Assembly (NCBI GenBank): GCA_902363335.1
Contig: CABIZV010000008.1
Location: 124,001-188,000, forward strand
Direction: 5' to 3'
Origin: Enterobacteriaceae bacterium
Lineage (GTDB): Bacteria > Pseudomonadota > Gammaproteobacteria > Enterobacterales > Enterobacteriaceae
Length of the DNA stretch: 64,000 nt
Shown: positions 33,581-42,137 of the stretch, one piece after another
How the letters are laid out: every line of letters begins with the position of its first letter
Position numbering within the stretch: position 1 is the first letter of the stretch
Made by a program: the position numbers and the translations under genes
Notes under the pieces: generated by a model
What the model saw: the letters and a program-made list of their open reading frames with translations, nothing else
Database searches by the model: none
Told to the model about the DNA's origin: nothing

Positions 33581-35875
33581 ATGAAGGTAGATATCGACAT
33601 TAACGATAGGCTGTTTGCCGATGCATGGCGAGAATTTAACGGTAGCGATTGGCACCATGAAATTAATGTGCGCGATTTTATCCAGCGTAATTACACGCCT
33701 TATGAAGGGGATGAATCTTTCCTTGCTGAGGCCACGCCTGCGACTACCGCGTTGTGGGAAAAAGTTCTGGCCGGTATTCGTATTGAAAACGCCACCCATG
33801 CGCCGGTGGATTTTGATACCAATATCGCCACAACGATTACCGCGCACGACGCCGGCTATATCGATAAAGTATGCGAAAAAATTGTCGGTCTGCAAACGGA
33901 TAAGCCGTTAAAGCGCGCGCTGCATCCGTTTGGCGGCATCAACATGATCAAAAGTTCGTTTGAGGCTTACGGGCGTGAAATGGATGCTGATTTTGAATAT
34001 CAGTTCACGGCGCTGCGTAAAACCCATAATCAGGGCGTCTTCGACGCTTACTCGCCGGATATGCTGCGCTGCCGTAAATCCGGCGTGCTGACCGGTTTGC
34101 CGGATGGCTATGGGCGTGGTCGCATTATCGGGGATTATCGTCGTGTTGCCCTCTACGGTATCGGCTATCTGGTGCGCGAACGTGAGCTGCAGTTTGCGGA
34201 TTTACAGACCAACCTGGAGTGGGGGCAGAATCTTGAAGCCACGCTGCGCCTGCGTGAAGAGCTCTCAGAACAGCGCCGTGCGCTGCTGCAAATGCAGGAG
34301 ATGGCGGCGAAATATGGTTACGATATTTCCCGCCCTGCTGCCAATGCCCAGGAGGCGGTGCAGTGGCTTTACTTTGCCTATCTGGCGGCGGTGAAATCAC
34401 AAAATGGCGGCGCGATGTCGCTGGGGCGTACCGCCACGTTCCTCGATATCTATATTGAACGTGATATGAAGGCCGGGCTGTTAAGTGAACAGCAGGCGCA
34501 GGAACTTATCGATCACTTCATTATGAAGATCCGCATGGTGCGCTTCTTGCGCACGCCAGAGTTCGACACGCTGTTCTCCGGCGATCCGATTTGGGCGACG
34601 GAAGTGATTGGCGGAATGGGTCTGGATGGCCGTACGTTAGTGAGCAAGAACTCCTTCCGTTATCTGCATACGCTCCACACCATGGGGCCAGCTCCCGAGC
34701 CTAATCTGACCATCCTGTGGTCGGAAGCGCTCCCGATTGCTTTTAAACAATATGCCGCTCAGGTTTCCATCGTCACCTCATCGCTGCAATACGAAAATGA
34801 TGATTTGATGCGCGCAGATTTCGACAGTGACGACTACGCCATTGCCTGCTGCGTCAGCCCGATGGTTATCGGTAAACAGATGCAATTCTTCGGCGCGCGC
34901 GCAAACCTTGCGAAAACGCTGCTCTATGCGATCAACGGCGGTGTCGATGAGAAGCTGAAGATCCAGGTGGGGCCAAAAACGGCGCCGCTGATGGACGAGG
35001 TGCTGAATTACGATACGGTTATGGACAGTCTGGATCACTTTATGGACTGGCTTGCGGTGCAGTACATCAGCGCTCTGAATGTCATCCACTACATGCATGA
35101 CAAGTACAGCTATGAAGCCTCGCTGATGGCACTCCATGAGCGGGATGTTCATCGCACAATGGCCTGCGGCATGGCCGGATTATCGGTCGCTGCCGACTCC
35201 CTGTCAGCCATCAAATATGCCCGCGTGAAACCTATCCGTGATGAGAATGGATTGGCGGTAGATTTTGATATTGAAGGGGAATATCCGCAGTACGGCAATA
35301 ACGATGAGCGCGTCGACAGCATTGCCTGCGATCTGGTTGAACGCTTTATGAAGAAAATTAAAGTGCTGCCAACTTACCGCCATGCAGTACCGACCCAGTC
35401 CATTCTGACCATTACCTCAAACGTGGTCTACGGCCAGAAAACGGGGAACACTCCTGACGGACGCCGTGCCGGTACGCCGTTTGCACCGGGAGCGAACCCG
35501 ATGCATGGGCGTGACCGTAAAGGTGCCATTGCGTCGCTGACGTCGGTGGCGAAACTGCCGTTTACCTATGCGAAAGACGGGATTTCCTACACCTTCTCTA
35601 TCGTCCCGGCGGCGCTAGGTAAGGAGGAGACGGTGCGTAAAACCAATCTGGTAGGGTTACTGGATGGCTACTTCCACCATGAGCAATCGGTAGAAGGGGG
35701 CCAGCATCTTAACGTCAACGTGATGAACCGCGACATGCTGCTGGACGCTATCGCCCACCCGGAAAATTACCCAAACCTGACGATCCGCGTGTCTGGCTAC
35801 GCTGTGCGCTTTAATGCGCTGACCCATGAACAGCAGCAGGATGTTATCTCACGCACGTTCACCCAGGCAATTTGA
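33581..35875 (+). CDS. tdcE: TdcE, 2-ketobutyrate formate-lyase / pyruvate formate-lyase 4
   Basis: This 764-aa glycyl-radical enzyme equals E. coli TdcE in length. The catalytic cysteine pair is in YAIACCVSPM and the glycyl radical site in VSGYAVRF near the C-terminus. It converts 2-oxobutanoate to propionyl-CoA and formate, and also acts on pyruvate. Activation requires PflA encoded elsewhere. Its own AGAGAAG ribosome site lies after the palindromic element. Confidence 0.97.
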   Translation: MKVDIDINDRLFADAWREFNGSDWHHEINVRDFIQRNYTPYEGDESFLAEATPATTALWEKVLAGIRIENATHAPVDFDTNIATTITAHDAGYIDKVCEKIVGLQTDKPLKRALHPFGGINMIKSSFEAYGREMDADFEYQFTALRKTHNQGVFDAYSPDMLRCRKSGVLTGLPDGYGRGRIIGDYRRVALYGIGYLVRERELQFADLQTNLEWGQNLEATLRLREELSEQRRALLQMQEMAAKYGYDISRPAANAQEAVQWLYFAYLAAVKSQNGGAMSLGRTATFLDIYIERDMKAGLLSEQQAQELIDHFIMKIRMVRFLRTPEFDTLFSGDPIWATEVIGGMGLDGRTLVSKNSFRYLHTLHTMGPAPEPNLTILWSEALPIAFKQYAAQVSIVTSSLQYENDDLMRADFDSDDYAIACCVSPMVIGKQMQFFGARANLAKTLLYAINGGVDEKLKIQVGPKTAPLMDEVLNYDTVMDSLDHFMDWLAVQYISALNVIHYMHDKYSYEASLMALHERDVHRTMACGMAGLSVAADSLSAIKYARVKPIRDENGLAVDFDIEGEYPQYGNNDERVDSIACDLVERFMKKIKVLPTYRHAVPTQSILTITSNVVYGQKTGNTPDGRRAGTPFAPGANPMHGRDRKGAIASLTSVAKLPFTYAKDGISYTFSIVPAALGKEETVRKTNLVGLLDGYFHHEQSVEGGQHLNVNVMNRDMLLDAIAHPENYPNLTIRVSGYAVRFNALTHEQQQDVISRTFTQAI

Positions 35876-35879
35876 CCGT

Positions 35880-36058
35880 GGTAGATACTGTGGGCATTGG
35901 CAATAGGTAGGCCCGATAAGCTACGCGCCATCAGGCATAACCGCGCATATTGCCGGATGGCGGGCCAGTCGGTAGCCCGGGCGAGCGCAAGCGACCCCGG
36001 GAATATCACCGTTCTCTACACTCGGGTTCCCGGCGGCGCTGCGCTTGGCCGGGCTACT
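35880..36058. repeat. BIME/REP cluster between tdcE and tdcG
   Basis: Three REP-like palindromes fill the gap: 35910-35937 (AGGCCCGATAAGC... with CCATCAGGCA), then 35970-36001 (GTAGCCCGGGCGAGCGCAAG...), then 36020-36055 (GGGTTCCCGGCGGCGCTGCG...). The first is preceded by TAGATACTGTGGGCATTG, which also flanks BIMEs at 52812 and (with a small gap) 60251. E. coli has tdcF here. Confidence 0.85.
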
Positions 36059-36099
36059 TTACGGTAACCCTTCTTTTAACCTGGAACGAGGTTGAGGCT

Positions 36100-37464
36100 A
36101 TGATTAGTACTTTCGATATGTTCAAAATCGGCGTTGGGCCATCAAGTTCGCATACCGTCGGGCCAATGAATGCAGGGAAAGCATTTATTGATGAGCTGAG
36201 TACATCAGGTCTTTGGTCGCAGACAAACCGTCTGGTGGTCGATCTCTACGGCTCACTTTCACTCACCGGCAAAGGCCATGCCACCGATGTTGCCGTGATT
36301 ATGGGATTAGCCGGAAATAGCCCCGATCGCGTTGATATTGATGCTATCCCCGCTTTTATTCGCGCCGTGGAACGCAGCGGACGCCTGTCTGTCGCTCAGG
36401 GCGCTGCGGTTATTCCTTTCTCGATGACTGCTGATGTTGTTTTCCATGATCAATATCTTCCTCGTCATGAAAATGGCCTGCGTTTTACCGCTTGGGAAGG
36501 TGAGAACACACTGCTGAGTAAAACCTATTACTCTATTGGCGGTGGTTTTATTGTTGAAGACTCAAAATTTGGCCAGGAGTTCGAGGTTGAGCAGCCGGTG
36601 CCGTATCTTTTTCATTCGGCCAGCGAACTGTTAGCACAATGCAAAGAGCACGGTCTGTCAGTATCGGGCTTAATGATGCAAAACGAGCTAGCGCTGCGCA
36701 GTCAGGAAGAGATCGACGCTCGACTAGCCCGGATCTGGCATGTGATGCAAACTGGGATCGAGCGCGGTATGAATACCGAAGGCACGCTTCCCGGCCCGCT
36801 GAAAGTGCCGCGTCGGGCGGTGGCCTTGCGTCGGCGGCTGGTCTCCAGCGACAGCACCTCCAGCGATCCGATGAACGTTATCGACTGGATCAATATGTTT
36901 GCCCTGGCGGTCAGTGAAGAAAATGCGGCAAGCGGCCGTGTGGTCACCGCGCCGACGAACGGAGCCTGCGGGATCGTCCCAGCCGTGCTGGCCTATTATG
37001 ATAAATTCCGCCGCACGGTGAACGGCAATTCAGTGGCGCGTTTTTTACTGACGGCGGGCGCGATTGGCGGTTTATATAAGCAAAATGCGTCTATTTCCGG
37101 GGCGGAAGTGGGATGTCAGGGGGAGGTTGGGGTGGCGGCCTCCATGGCGGCGGCGGGCCTTGCTGAACTGCTCGGCGGTAGCCCGCAGCAGGTGTGTATG
37201 GCCGCGGAAATCGCGATGGAGCACAACCTCGGATTAACCTGCGATCCGGTCGGTGGACAGGTGCAAATTCCCTGCATCGAGCGCAACGCGATCAACGCCG
37301 TGAAAGCCGTTAACGCGGCGAGAATGGCGATGCAGAGAACCAGCGAAGCCCGGGTGTCACTCGATAAAGTGATTGAGACAATGTATGAAACGGGCAAGGA
37401 TATGAACGATAAATACCGTGAAACATCGCGCGGTGGGCTGGCTATCAAGGTGTTGTGCAGCTAA
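36100..37464 (+). CDS. tdcG: TdcG, L-serine dehydratase 3
   Basis: The start at 36100 (MISTFDMFKIGVGPSSSHT, 454 aa) fits E. coli TdcG. The 50 codons upstream in the longer frame are REP-derived. It is an iron-sulfur serine deaminase like SdaA/SdaB, with PTNGACGIVPAV, SGAEVGCQGEVGVA and LTCDPVGGQVQIPC supplying the cluster cysteines. It makes pyruvate and ammonia from serine. It follows tdcE directly because tdcF is absent. Confidence 0.95.
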   Translation: MISTFDMFKIGVGPSSSHTVGPMNAGKAFIDELSTSGLWSQTNRLVVDLYGSLSLTGKGHATDVAVIMGLAGNSPDRVDIDAIPAFIRAVERSGRLSVAQGAAVIPFSMTADVVFHDQYLPRHENGLRFTAWEGENTLLSKTYYSIGGGFIVEDSKFGQEFEVEQPVPYLFHSASELLAQCKEHGLSVSGLMMQNELALRSQEEIDARLARIWHVMQTGIERGMNTEGTLPGPLKVPRRAVALRRRLVSSDSTSSDPMNVIDWINMFALAVSEENAASGRVVTAPTNGACGIVPAVLAYYDKFRRTVNGNSVARFLLTAGAIGGLYKQNASISGAEVGCQGEVGVAASMAAAGLAELLGGSPQQVCMAAEIAMEHNLGLTCDPVGGQVQIPCIERNAINAVKAVNAARMAMQRTSEARVSLDKVIETMYETGKDMNDKYRETSRGGLAIKVLCS

Positions 37465-37473
37465 ACCCTTCTG

Positions 37474-37501
37474 GCGGCACCACCATGAAGAAGGGTGCCG
37501 C
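37474..37501. terminator. Stem-loop between tdcG and yhaL
   Basis: GCGGCACC (37474-37481) pairs with GGTGCCGC (37494-37501) between the convergent ends of tdcG and yhaL. No T-run follows, so termination strength is uncertain. Confidence 0.5.
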
Positions 37502-37512
37502 TATAGGGGGCG

Positions 37513-37671
37513 TTAGGCCGCTTGCTCTTCAGCCTGTTGGCTTTTCTGGGCGGCAACCACAATGGCCTCCAGCTCGCCCAGCATCTCTTCAAATCCAAAC
37601 TCGGTCGGCGTCGTTTTAGCCTGCGGTGCCGATTTCACAACCTGCTGCTTTTTATGGTTTCTTTTACTCAT
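37513..37671 (-). CDS. yhaL: YhaL, small conserved protein
   Basis: This 52-residue protein begins MSKRNHKKQQVVKSAP and ends QAEEQAA. It resembles E. coli YhaL (about 54 aa), with a basic Lys-rich N-terminus, then FGFEEMLGELEAIV matching the conserved FGYEEMLSELEAIV core, then an acidic, Ala-rich tail. Function is unknown. It lies 24 bases downstream of yhaK on the same strand and is probably cotranscribed. Confidence 0.88.
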   Translation of the reverse strand: MSKRNHKKQQVVKSAPQAKTTPTEFGFEEMLGELEAIVVAAQKSQQAEEQAA

Positions 37672-37695
37672 TTGCGTTCATCTTCCTGATAATGA

Positions 37696-38400
37696 CTATA
37701 TCGGTAAATCTATCAGCAAAGCGCGCAGCGGGGTATCAGCCACCAATGTGATATTAGCTTCATCACGAATAAATGCGCCATCACCGCAGGTTAAGGCCTG
37801 TTTCTGGGCATCATCATGTGCCAGCGCATGCACCGTACCGTGAATGGACTGCAAATAAGCGCGCGGCCCGTGCAGCGGCAGGCTGACCTGCTCACCTTTA
37901 TCCAGATTTATATGGTGCAGCCAGACCTGCTGACGCAGTTGCAGGCTGCCCTCGCTACCGTCCGGGGAGGCTAATAATTGATGCGCAGAATCATGCAGTT
38001 TTAACTTCTGCACGCGTGAGTTTTCGCGCTCCGGGCAGGCGTCCAGCCAGATTTGAATCCGGGTTAACGATTTGTCTTTACTGAGATTATGCTCGCTGTA
38101 GCTCACACCCGGCTGGGTGGCAATAAGCAACGCCTCACCAGCTTTCGCTTTGACATGATGCCCATCATTGTCACGATATTCGGCTTCACCTTCTAAAATG
38201 AGATTCAGGATATCCACTTTGGGGTAAGTTCTTGGCTGGAAGGCCGCGCCGGGCGCGAGAACTTCTTGATTCAACACGCGCAGAGAAGCGTAACCCAACA
38301 GTTTCGGATCAAAGTAGTGCCCAAATGAGAAGGTATAGCGAGCCTGTAACCAGCCGTAATCGGCCTGCCCGCACTGTTTAGCTGTTCTCGTGGTAATCAT
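37696..38400 (-). CDS. yhaK: YhaK, pirin-family bicupin
   Basis: This 234-aa protein matches E. coli YhaK (233 aa). The pirin signatures FSFGHYFDPKLLGYASLRVLN and HGPRAYLQSIHG are present. The bicupin fold is known from the E. coli structure. It is reported there as sensitive to reactive nitrogen species, and no enzymatic role is firmly assigned. It is divergent from yhaJ, a common arrangement for a target and its LysR regulator. Confidence 0.93.
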   Translation of the reverse strand: MITTRTAKQCGQADYGWLQARYTFSFGHYFDPKLLGYASLRVLNQEVLAPGAAFQPRTYPKVDILNLILEGEAEYRDNDGHHVKAKAGEALLIATQPGVSYSEHNLSKDKSLTRIQIWLDACPERENSRVQKLKLHDSAHQLLASPDGSEGSLQLRQQVWLHHINLDKGEQVSLPLHGPRAYLQSIHGTVHALAHDDAQKQALTCGDGAFIRDEANITLVADTPLRALLIDLPI

Positions 38401-38504
38401 CTTCTTGACCCTCCTTTACACTAAATCAATGGTAAAGGTATGGACGCTGCATTGTTAGCCAGATATTCTGCCCGGTATGTTCAAATTTCCTGAATGATAA
38501 CGCC

Positions 38505-39401
38505 ATGGCTAAAGAAAGAGCACTGACGCTTGAAGCACTACGAGTAATGGACGCCATCGATAGACGCGGCAGCTTTGCCGCCGCTGCCGATGAGCTGGGA
38601 CGTGTGCCTTCTGCATTAAGTTACACCATGCAAAAGCTCGAAGAAGAGCTGGACGTGGTGTTATTTGACCGTTCAGGTCATCGAACAAAATTCACCAACG
38701 TAGGACGCATGCTGCTGGAGCGCGGACGCGTTCTGCTGGAAGCGGCGGACAAGCTGACGACCGATGCCGAAGCGCTGGCGCGCGGTTGGGAAACTCATCT
38801 CACGATTGTGGCTGAAGCGCTTATCCCAACGCCGACGTTGTTCCCGCTGGTTGAGAAGCTGGCCACCAAATCTAACACCCAGCTGTCGATTATTACCGAA
38901 GTGCTGGCGGGGGCCTGGGAGCGGCTGGAACAAGGGCGCGCGGATATTGTTATTGCGCCGGATATGCATTTTCGCTCATCGACCGAGATTAATTCCCGCA
39001 AGCTGTATTCGGTGATGAACGTGTACGTGGCCGCCCCGGATCACCCTATTCACCAGGAGGCGGAACCGCTCTCTGAGGTCACGCGAGTAAAATATCGGGG
39101 TGTGGCAATTGCCGATACCGCGCGTGAACGCCCGGTGTTGACGGTGCAACTTCTGGATAAACAGCCGCGCTTAACGGTGACGTCTATGGAAGAAAAACGC
39201 CAGGCGTTGCTGGCGGGATTAGGTGTCGCAACCATGCCGTATCCGCTGGTGGAAGACGATATTGCGCAGGGGCGCTTGCGTGTCGTCAGCCCAGAATATA
39301 CCAGCGAAATTGACATTATCATGGCCTGGCGTCGTGACAGTATGGGTGAGGCCAAATCCTGGTGCCTGCGAGAGATCCAGAAGTTATTGATGGTCAAATA
39401 G
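38505..39401 (+). CDS. yhaJ: YhaJ, LysR-type regulator
   Basis: This 298-aa LysR protein matches E. coli YhaJ. The helix-turn-helix GSFAAAADELGRVPSALSYT is at about 21-40, and the effector domain follows. In E. coli YhaJ activates yqjF and yhaK in response to breakdown products of nitroaromatics, and both genes are present in this window. Its last codons (QKLLMVK) are repeated in the tandem BIME array immediately downstream. Confidence 0.94.
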   Translation: MAKERALTLEALRVMDAIDRRGSFAAAADELGRVPSALSYTMQKLEEELDVVLFDRSGHRTKFTNVGRMLLERGRVLLEAADKLTTDAEALARGWETHLTIVAEALIPTPTLFPLVEKLATKSNTQLSIITEVLAGAWERLEQGRADIVIAPDMHFRSSTEINSRKLYSVMNVYVAAPDHPIHQEAEPLSEVTRVKYRGVAIADTARERPVLTVQLLDKQPRLTVTSMEEKRQALLAGLGVATMPYPLVEDDIAQGRLRVVSPEYTSEIDIIMAWRRDSMGEAKSWCLREIQKLLMVK

Positions 39402-39770
39402 TTAGTAGGCCTGATAAGCAAAGCGCCATCAGGCACAATGGTGCAGGGATGCCGGATGGCGGCGAAACGCCTTATCCGGCCTACAATCGGTAGATGCAGA
39501 AGTTGTTGATGGTCAAATAGCCAGTAGGCCTGATAAGCAAAGCGCCATCAGGCACAACGGTGCAGGGATGCCGGATGCCGGCGGAACGCCTTATCCGGCC
39601 TACAATCGGTAGATGCAGAAGTTGTGGGTGGTCAAATAGCCAGTAGGCCTAATAAGCAAAGCGCCATCAGGCACAACGGTGCAGGGATGCCGGATGGCGG
39701 CGGAACGCCTTATCCGGCCTACAGCAATCGGTAGCCCGGCCGAGCAAAGCGACGCCGGGAATAACCCGGA
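39379..39770. repeat. 119-bp tandem BIME array, almost three copies, carrying the yhaJ 3' end
   Basis: GTAGGCC(T)xATAAGCAAAGC recurs at 39405, 39524 and 39643, a constant 119-bp step. Each unit has two REP palindromes (CCTGATAAGC...CATCAGGCAC and GCCGGATGGCGGCGAAACGC...) and a copy of the last bases of yhaJ including its stop (CAGAAGTTGTTGATGGTCAA, ATAG). A further REP (GTAGCCCGGCCGAGCAAAGC) ends the block near 39760. The 404 bases from 39402 to 39805 hold nothing else. Confidence 0.92.
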
Positions 39771-39805
39771 GTTGGCGCTCGCGCACCTCATCCGGGTGAC
39801 TGTTA

Positions 39806-40171
39806 TCAGGAAAGACGTTTAGGATCTGGCCCGAAACGGTTATCCCCCGGCGTGCCATTCTGACAGTTGAAAATAATAATGATTATCCAACCCACCACCG
39901 GTATCAGCAGCAGTAACAGCCACCATGCGGTGCGATCGGTGTCGTGCAGGCGGCGGAACTGGACTGCCCACCAGGGTAGAAAAATCAGAATGCCGTAAAT
40001 GGTGGTCAGGATCCCCTCTCCACCGGCTCGCTCCCAGCCAAGCATTTTGTCCACCACGCTTAGCACGGCCGTCAAAATGACGTTCACCAGGATGAACATC
40101 CAATACTCTTTGCGGCGGGCGCGACCGCCAAACCCAATGTAATTACGTAGAACCTTGAGATACCAATCCAT
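39806..40171 (-). CDS. yhaH: YhaH, DUF805 inner-membrane protein
   Basis: This 121-aa protein is nearly collinear with E. coli YhaH (MDWYLKVL(K/R)NY, GRARRKEYWMF, AGGEGILTTIYGI, PWWAVQFRRLHDTDR). Three to four membrane helices are visible, and the C-terminus ends in the DUF805 GxxGxNRFGPDP motif. The paralogue yhaI next to it in E. coli is not found here. Function is unknown. Confidence 0.93.
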   Translation of the reverse strand: MDWYLKVLRNYIGFGGRARRKEYWMFILVNVILTAVLSVVDKMLGWERAGGEGILTTIYGILIFLPWWAVQFRRLHDTDRTAWWLLLLLIPVVGWIIIIIFNCQNGTPGDNRFGPDPKRLS

Positions 40172-40270
40172 TTTTTTGCCTCAGTTGATCATTAATCACT
40201 TGTTTTTAAAGCGATCGAACTAAGGATAGTCGTGAATGAATTGGTGGTAAATATTGATGCGGTGAATAAA

Positions 40271-40296
40271 TTGGGCATCGCGTTAACGATGCCCAA
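40271..40296 (-). terminator. Hairpin after yqjG
   Basis: TTGGGCATCG-CGTTAA-CGATGCCCAA is a perfect 10-bp stem, 6 bases beyond the yqjG stop on the minus strand. The tail after it is AT-rich (TTTATTCACC), giving a plausible intrinsic terminator. Confidence 0.75.
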
Positions 40297-40301
40297 CGTC
40301 C

Positions 40302-41288
40302 TTAACGGAAACGTTCGTCGCGTCCGTGAGGTTCATCGAGATCCTGCCACGGCCCGATTGAGATAATGCCCGTCGGGTTGATGGTTTTATGGCTGCGGAA
40401 ATAGTGGTTGCGGATATGGTCAAAGTTGACGGTTTCGGCAATACCCGGCATCTGGTAAATATCGCGCAGGAAGCCGTGCAGATTCAGATAATCGCTGATG
40501 CGGTGTTTATCGCATTTAAAGTGGGTAACGTAGACCGGATCAAAGCGAATCAGCGTAGTCCATAAACGAATATCCGCTTCGGTTAACTGATTACCGGTGA
40601 GATAGCGATGCTGACCGAGGATTTTTTCCAGCCGTTCCAACGAGCTGAAAACCTTTTCTACCGCTTCGTCATAGGCCGCCTGACTGGTGGCAAAACCGGC
40701 TTTGTAGACGCCATTATTAACGGTGTCGTAGATCCAGGTATTCAGTTCATCAATCTGCCCACGCAGGGCAGGCGGATAGTAATCACCGGCTTTCGCGCCC
40801 AGCGCGTCAAACGCGGTATTGAACATACGGATAATTTCCGCAGATTCATTGCTGACGATGGTCTGATTCTTTTTATCCCACAGTACCGGGACGGTCACAC
40901 GACCGGAATAATTTGCGTCGGCGTGCTGATAAAGCTGATAGAGAAATTGATGTTGATAGAGTGCGTCTCCGGTTGCGGCCGGGAAATCAGCATCAAACGT
41001 CCAGCCGTTTTCCAGCATTAATGGGTTAACAACGGAAACGGAGATAAAAGGTTCCAGCCCTTTCAGGGTGCGCAGGATCAGGGTGCGGTGGGCCCACGGA
41101 CAGGCCAGAGAAACATACAGGTGATAGCGATCTTTTTCTGCGGCAAAGCCGCCGTTGCCGGTTGGGCCAGGTTCACCGTCGGCGGTGAGCCAGTTGCGAA
41201 AAGCGGAGACTGAACGCTGGAAACGTCCACCGGTGGATTTGGTGTCATACCAGACGTCTTGCCAGACGCCGTCAACTAATTGTCCCAT
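40302..41288 (-). CDS. yqjG: YqjG, glutathionyl-hydroquinone reductase
   Basis: This 328-aa Xi-class glutathione transferase matches E. coli YqjG. The catalytic Cys63 lies in SLACPWAHRTLI, with the substrate-side YSGRVTVPVLWDKK and C-terminal helical GST domain (about 165-328). It reduces glutathionyl-hydroquinones to hydroquinones. It lies downstream of yqjF but is separated from it by a terminator. Confidence 0.96.
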   Translation of the reverse strand: MGQLVDGVWQDVWYDTKSTGGRFQRSVSAFRNWLTADGEPGPTGNGGFAAEKDRYHLYVSLACPWAHRTLILRTLKGLEPFISVSVVNPLMLENGWTFDADFPAATGDALYQHQFLYQLYQHADANYSGRVTVPVLWDKKNQTIVSNESAEIIRMFNTAFDALGAKAGDYYPPALRGQIDELNTWIYDTVNNGVYKAGFATSQAAYDEAVEKVFSSLERLEKILGQHRYLTGNQLTEADIRLWTTLIRFDPVYVTHFKCDKHRISDYLNLHGFLRDIYQMPGIAETVNFDHIRNHYFRSHKTINPTGIISIGPWQDLDEPHGRDERFR

Positions 41289-41306
41289 CTCATGCTCCTT
41301 CAGATA

Positions 41307-41338
41307 GCAAAAGCGAGGAGATATCTCCTCGCTTTTTA
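41307..41338. terminator. Bidirectional terminator between yqjF and yqjG
   Basis: AAAAGCGAGGAG-ATAT-CTCCTCGCTTTTT is a perfect palindromic hairpin (12-bp arms plus ATAT, itself symmetric) with T-runs on both strands. It lies 20 bases after the yqjF stop and 19 bases before the yqjG start. Confidence 0.9.
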
Positions 41339-41357
41339 ATGAATCAGTATAGTGTAC

Positions 41358-41750
41358 TTACCACTTTTTGTTCAGAACTCGGTCGATGCTGAATGCGCCT
41401 GGACCGGTGATACCCAGCAGCAGGTAGCCGCCAGCGATGGTCAGGTTTTTCATGAACATCAGTGAGTTCACGCCTTCGGCAAAGTTGCTGTGGAACAGGA
41501 ACGCGGTCAGCAGAGTAAAGCCTGCGGTGAACAGCGCCGTGGTACGCGTCAGGAAACCGAACAGAATCGCCAGACCGCCGCCGAACTCAAGCAGGATGGT
41601 CAGTGGCAGCAGGAACCCTGGGACGCCCATGGCTTCCATATATTGCTGTGTACCCGCATACCCGGTGATTTTGCCCCAGCCCGCTGTAATAAACAGAATT
41701 GGCATCAGAATACGAGCAACCAGGAAACCAACATCTTCTAATTTTTTCAT
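41358..41750 (-). CDS. yqjF: YqjF, DoxX-family inner-membrane protein
   Basis: The start at 41750 (MKKLEDVGFLVARIL, 130 aa) matches E. coli YqjF exactly in length. The 37-residue longer frame has no support. It has four hydrophobic helices with the DoxX motifs GKITGYAGT and LLEFGGGLAILFGF. In E. coli its promoter responds through YhaJ to dinitrotoluene-derived quinols. The proximity of yqjG, a hydroquinone reductase, suits a quinone-stress role (inference). Confidence 0.95.
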   Translation of the reverse strand: MKKLEDVGFLVARILMPILFITAGWGKITGYAGTQQYMEAMGVPGFLLPLTILLEFGGGLAILFGFLTRTTALFTAGFTLLTAFLFHSNFAEGVNSLMFMKNLTIAGGYLLLGITGPGAFSIDRVLNKKW

Positions 41751-42137
41751 CTTTCTCTCCAGAGAATCTTGCGGGTCGTTAAACCATATTATTGAGCGTT
41801 TACACGTCGATAGCGTGTATCTGCTGTCGATGGAGAGAAATATAACCGTGGTGTATGACAATTGTTAGCAAGGAAAACTGTTGAACTTCTTCAAAGAATC
41901 TGAGCAACGATGTATGGCAGCAAGATTTTCTCCGCGGCGCTACGCAGGTTCTGGCTTCACGGGTGGTGTGCTTTTCGGTTTTTGGGATACTTGTGGCAGG
42001 AATCAATGAAAGCAGGAACAAAGGAATGACCGAGGGCTTATTGCGAAAGGGTATAGCGATGAAAACTGTTGCTCGGTGCACAGGGGGGTTGCGTTGAGCA
42101 GCTCAACGAATTGAGCTGCTAACGAACGTCAGAGCAT
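41751..42137. other. 387-base noncoding region, yqjK-yqjF
   Basis: This stretch holds no supportable gene. It should contain the yqjF promoter and any YhaJ site next to 41751-41870. Near 42097-42120 it contains the hairpin after yqjK. Reading frames across it lack ribosome sites and family resemblance. Confidence 0.6.
42097..42120 (-). terminator. Hairpin with UUCG loop after yqjK
   Basis: On the minus strand, AGCAGCTCAA-TTCG-TTGAGCTGCT forms a perfect 10-bp stem closed by a stable UUCG tetraloop, 17 bases beyond the yqjK stop. There is no T-run, so it may protect the 3' end of the yqjCDEK message or act with Rho. Confidence 0.6.

Noticed and set aside
35950..36099. N-terminal extension of tdcG by 50 residues
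   Set aside because: The added codons come from REP sequence. The conserved protein begins at MISTFDMFK (36100), which has its own ribosome site.
39379..39770. CRISPR array
   Set aside because: Repeats are 119 bp long with REP palindromes and no unique spacers of constant length, and there are no cas genes.
41800..42081. 93-codon minus-strand frame in the yqjK-yqjF gap
   Set aside because: No ribosome site, no similarity to any family I know, and unusual composition. It is probably chance.
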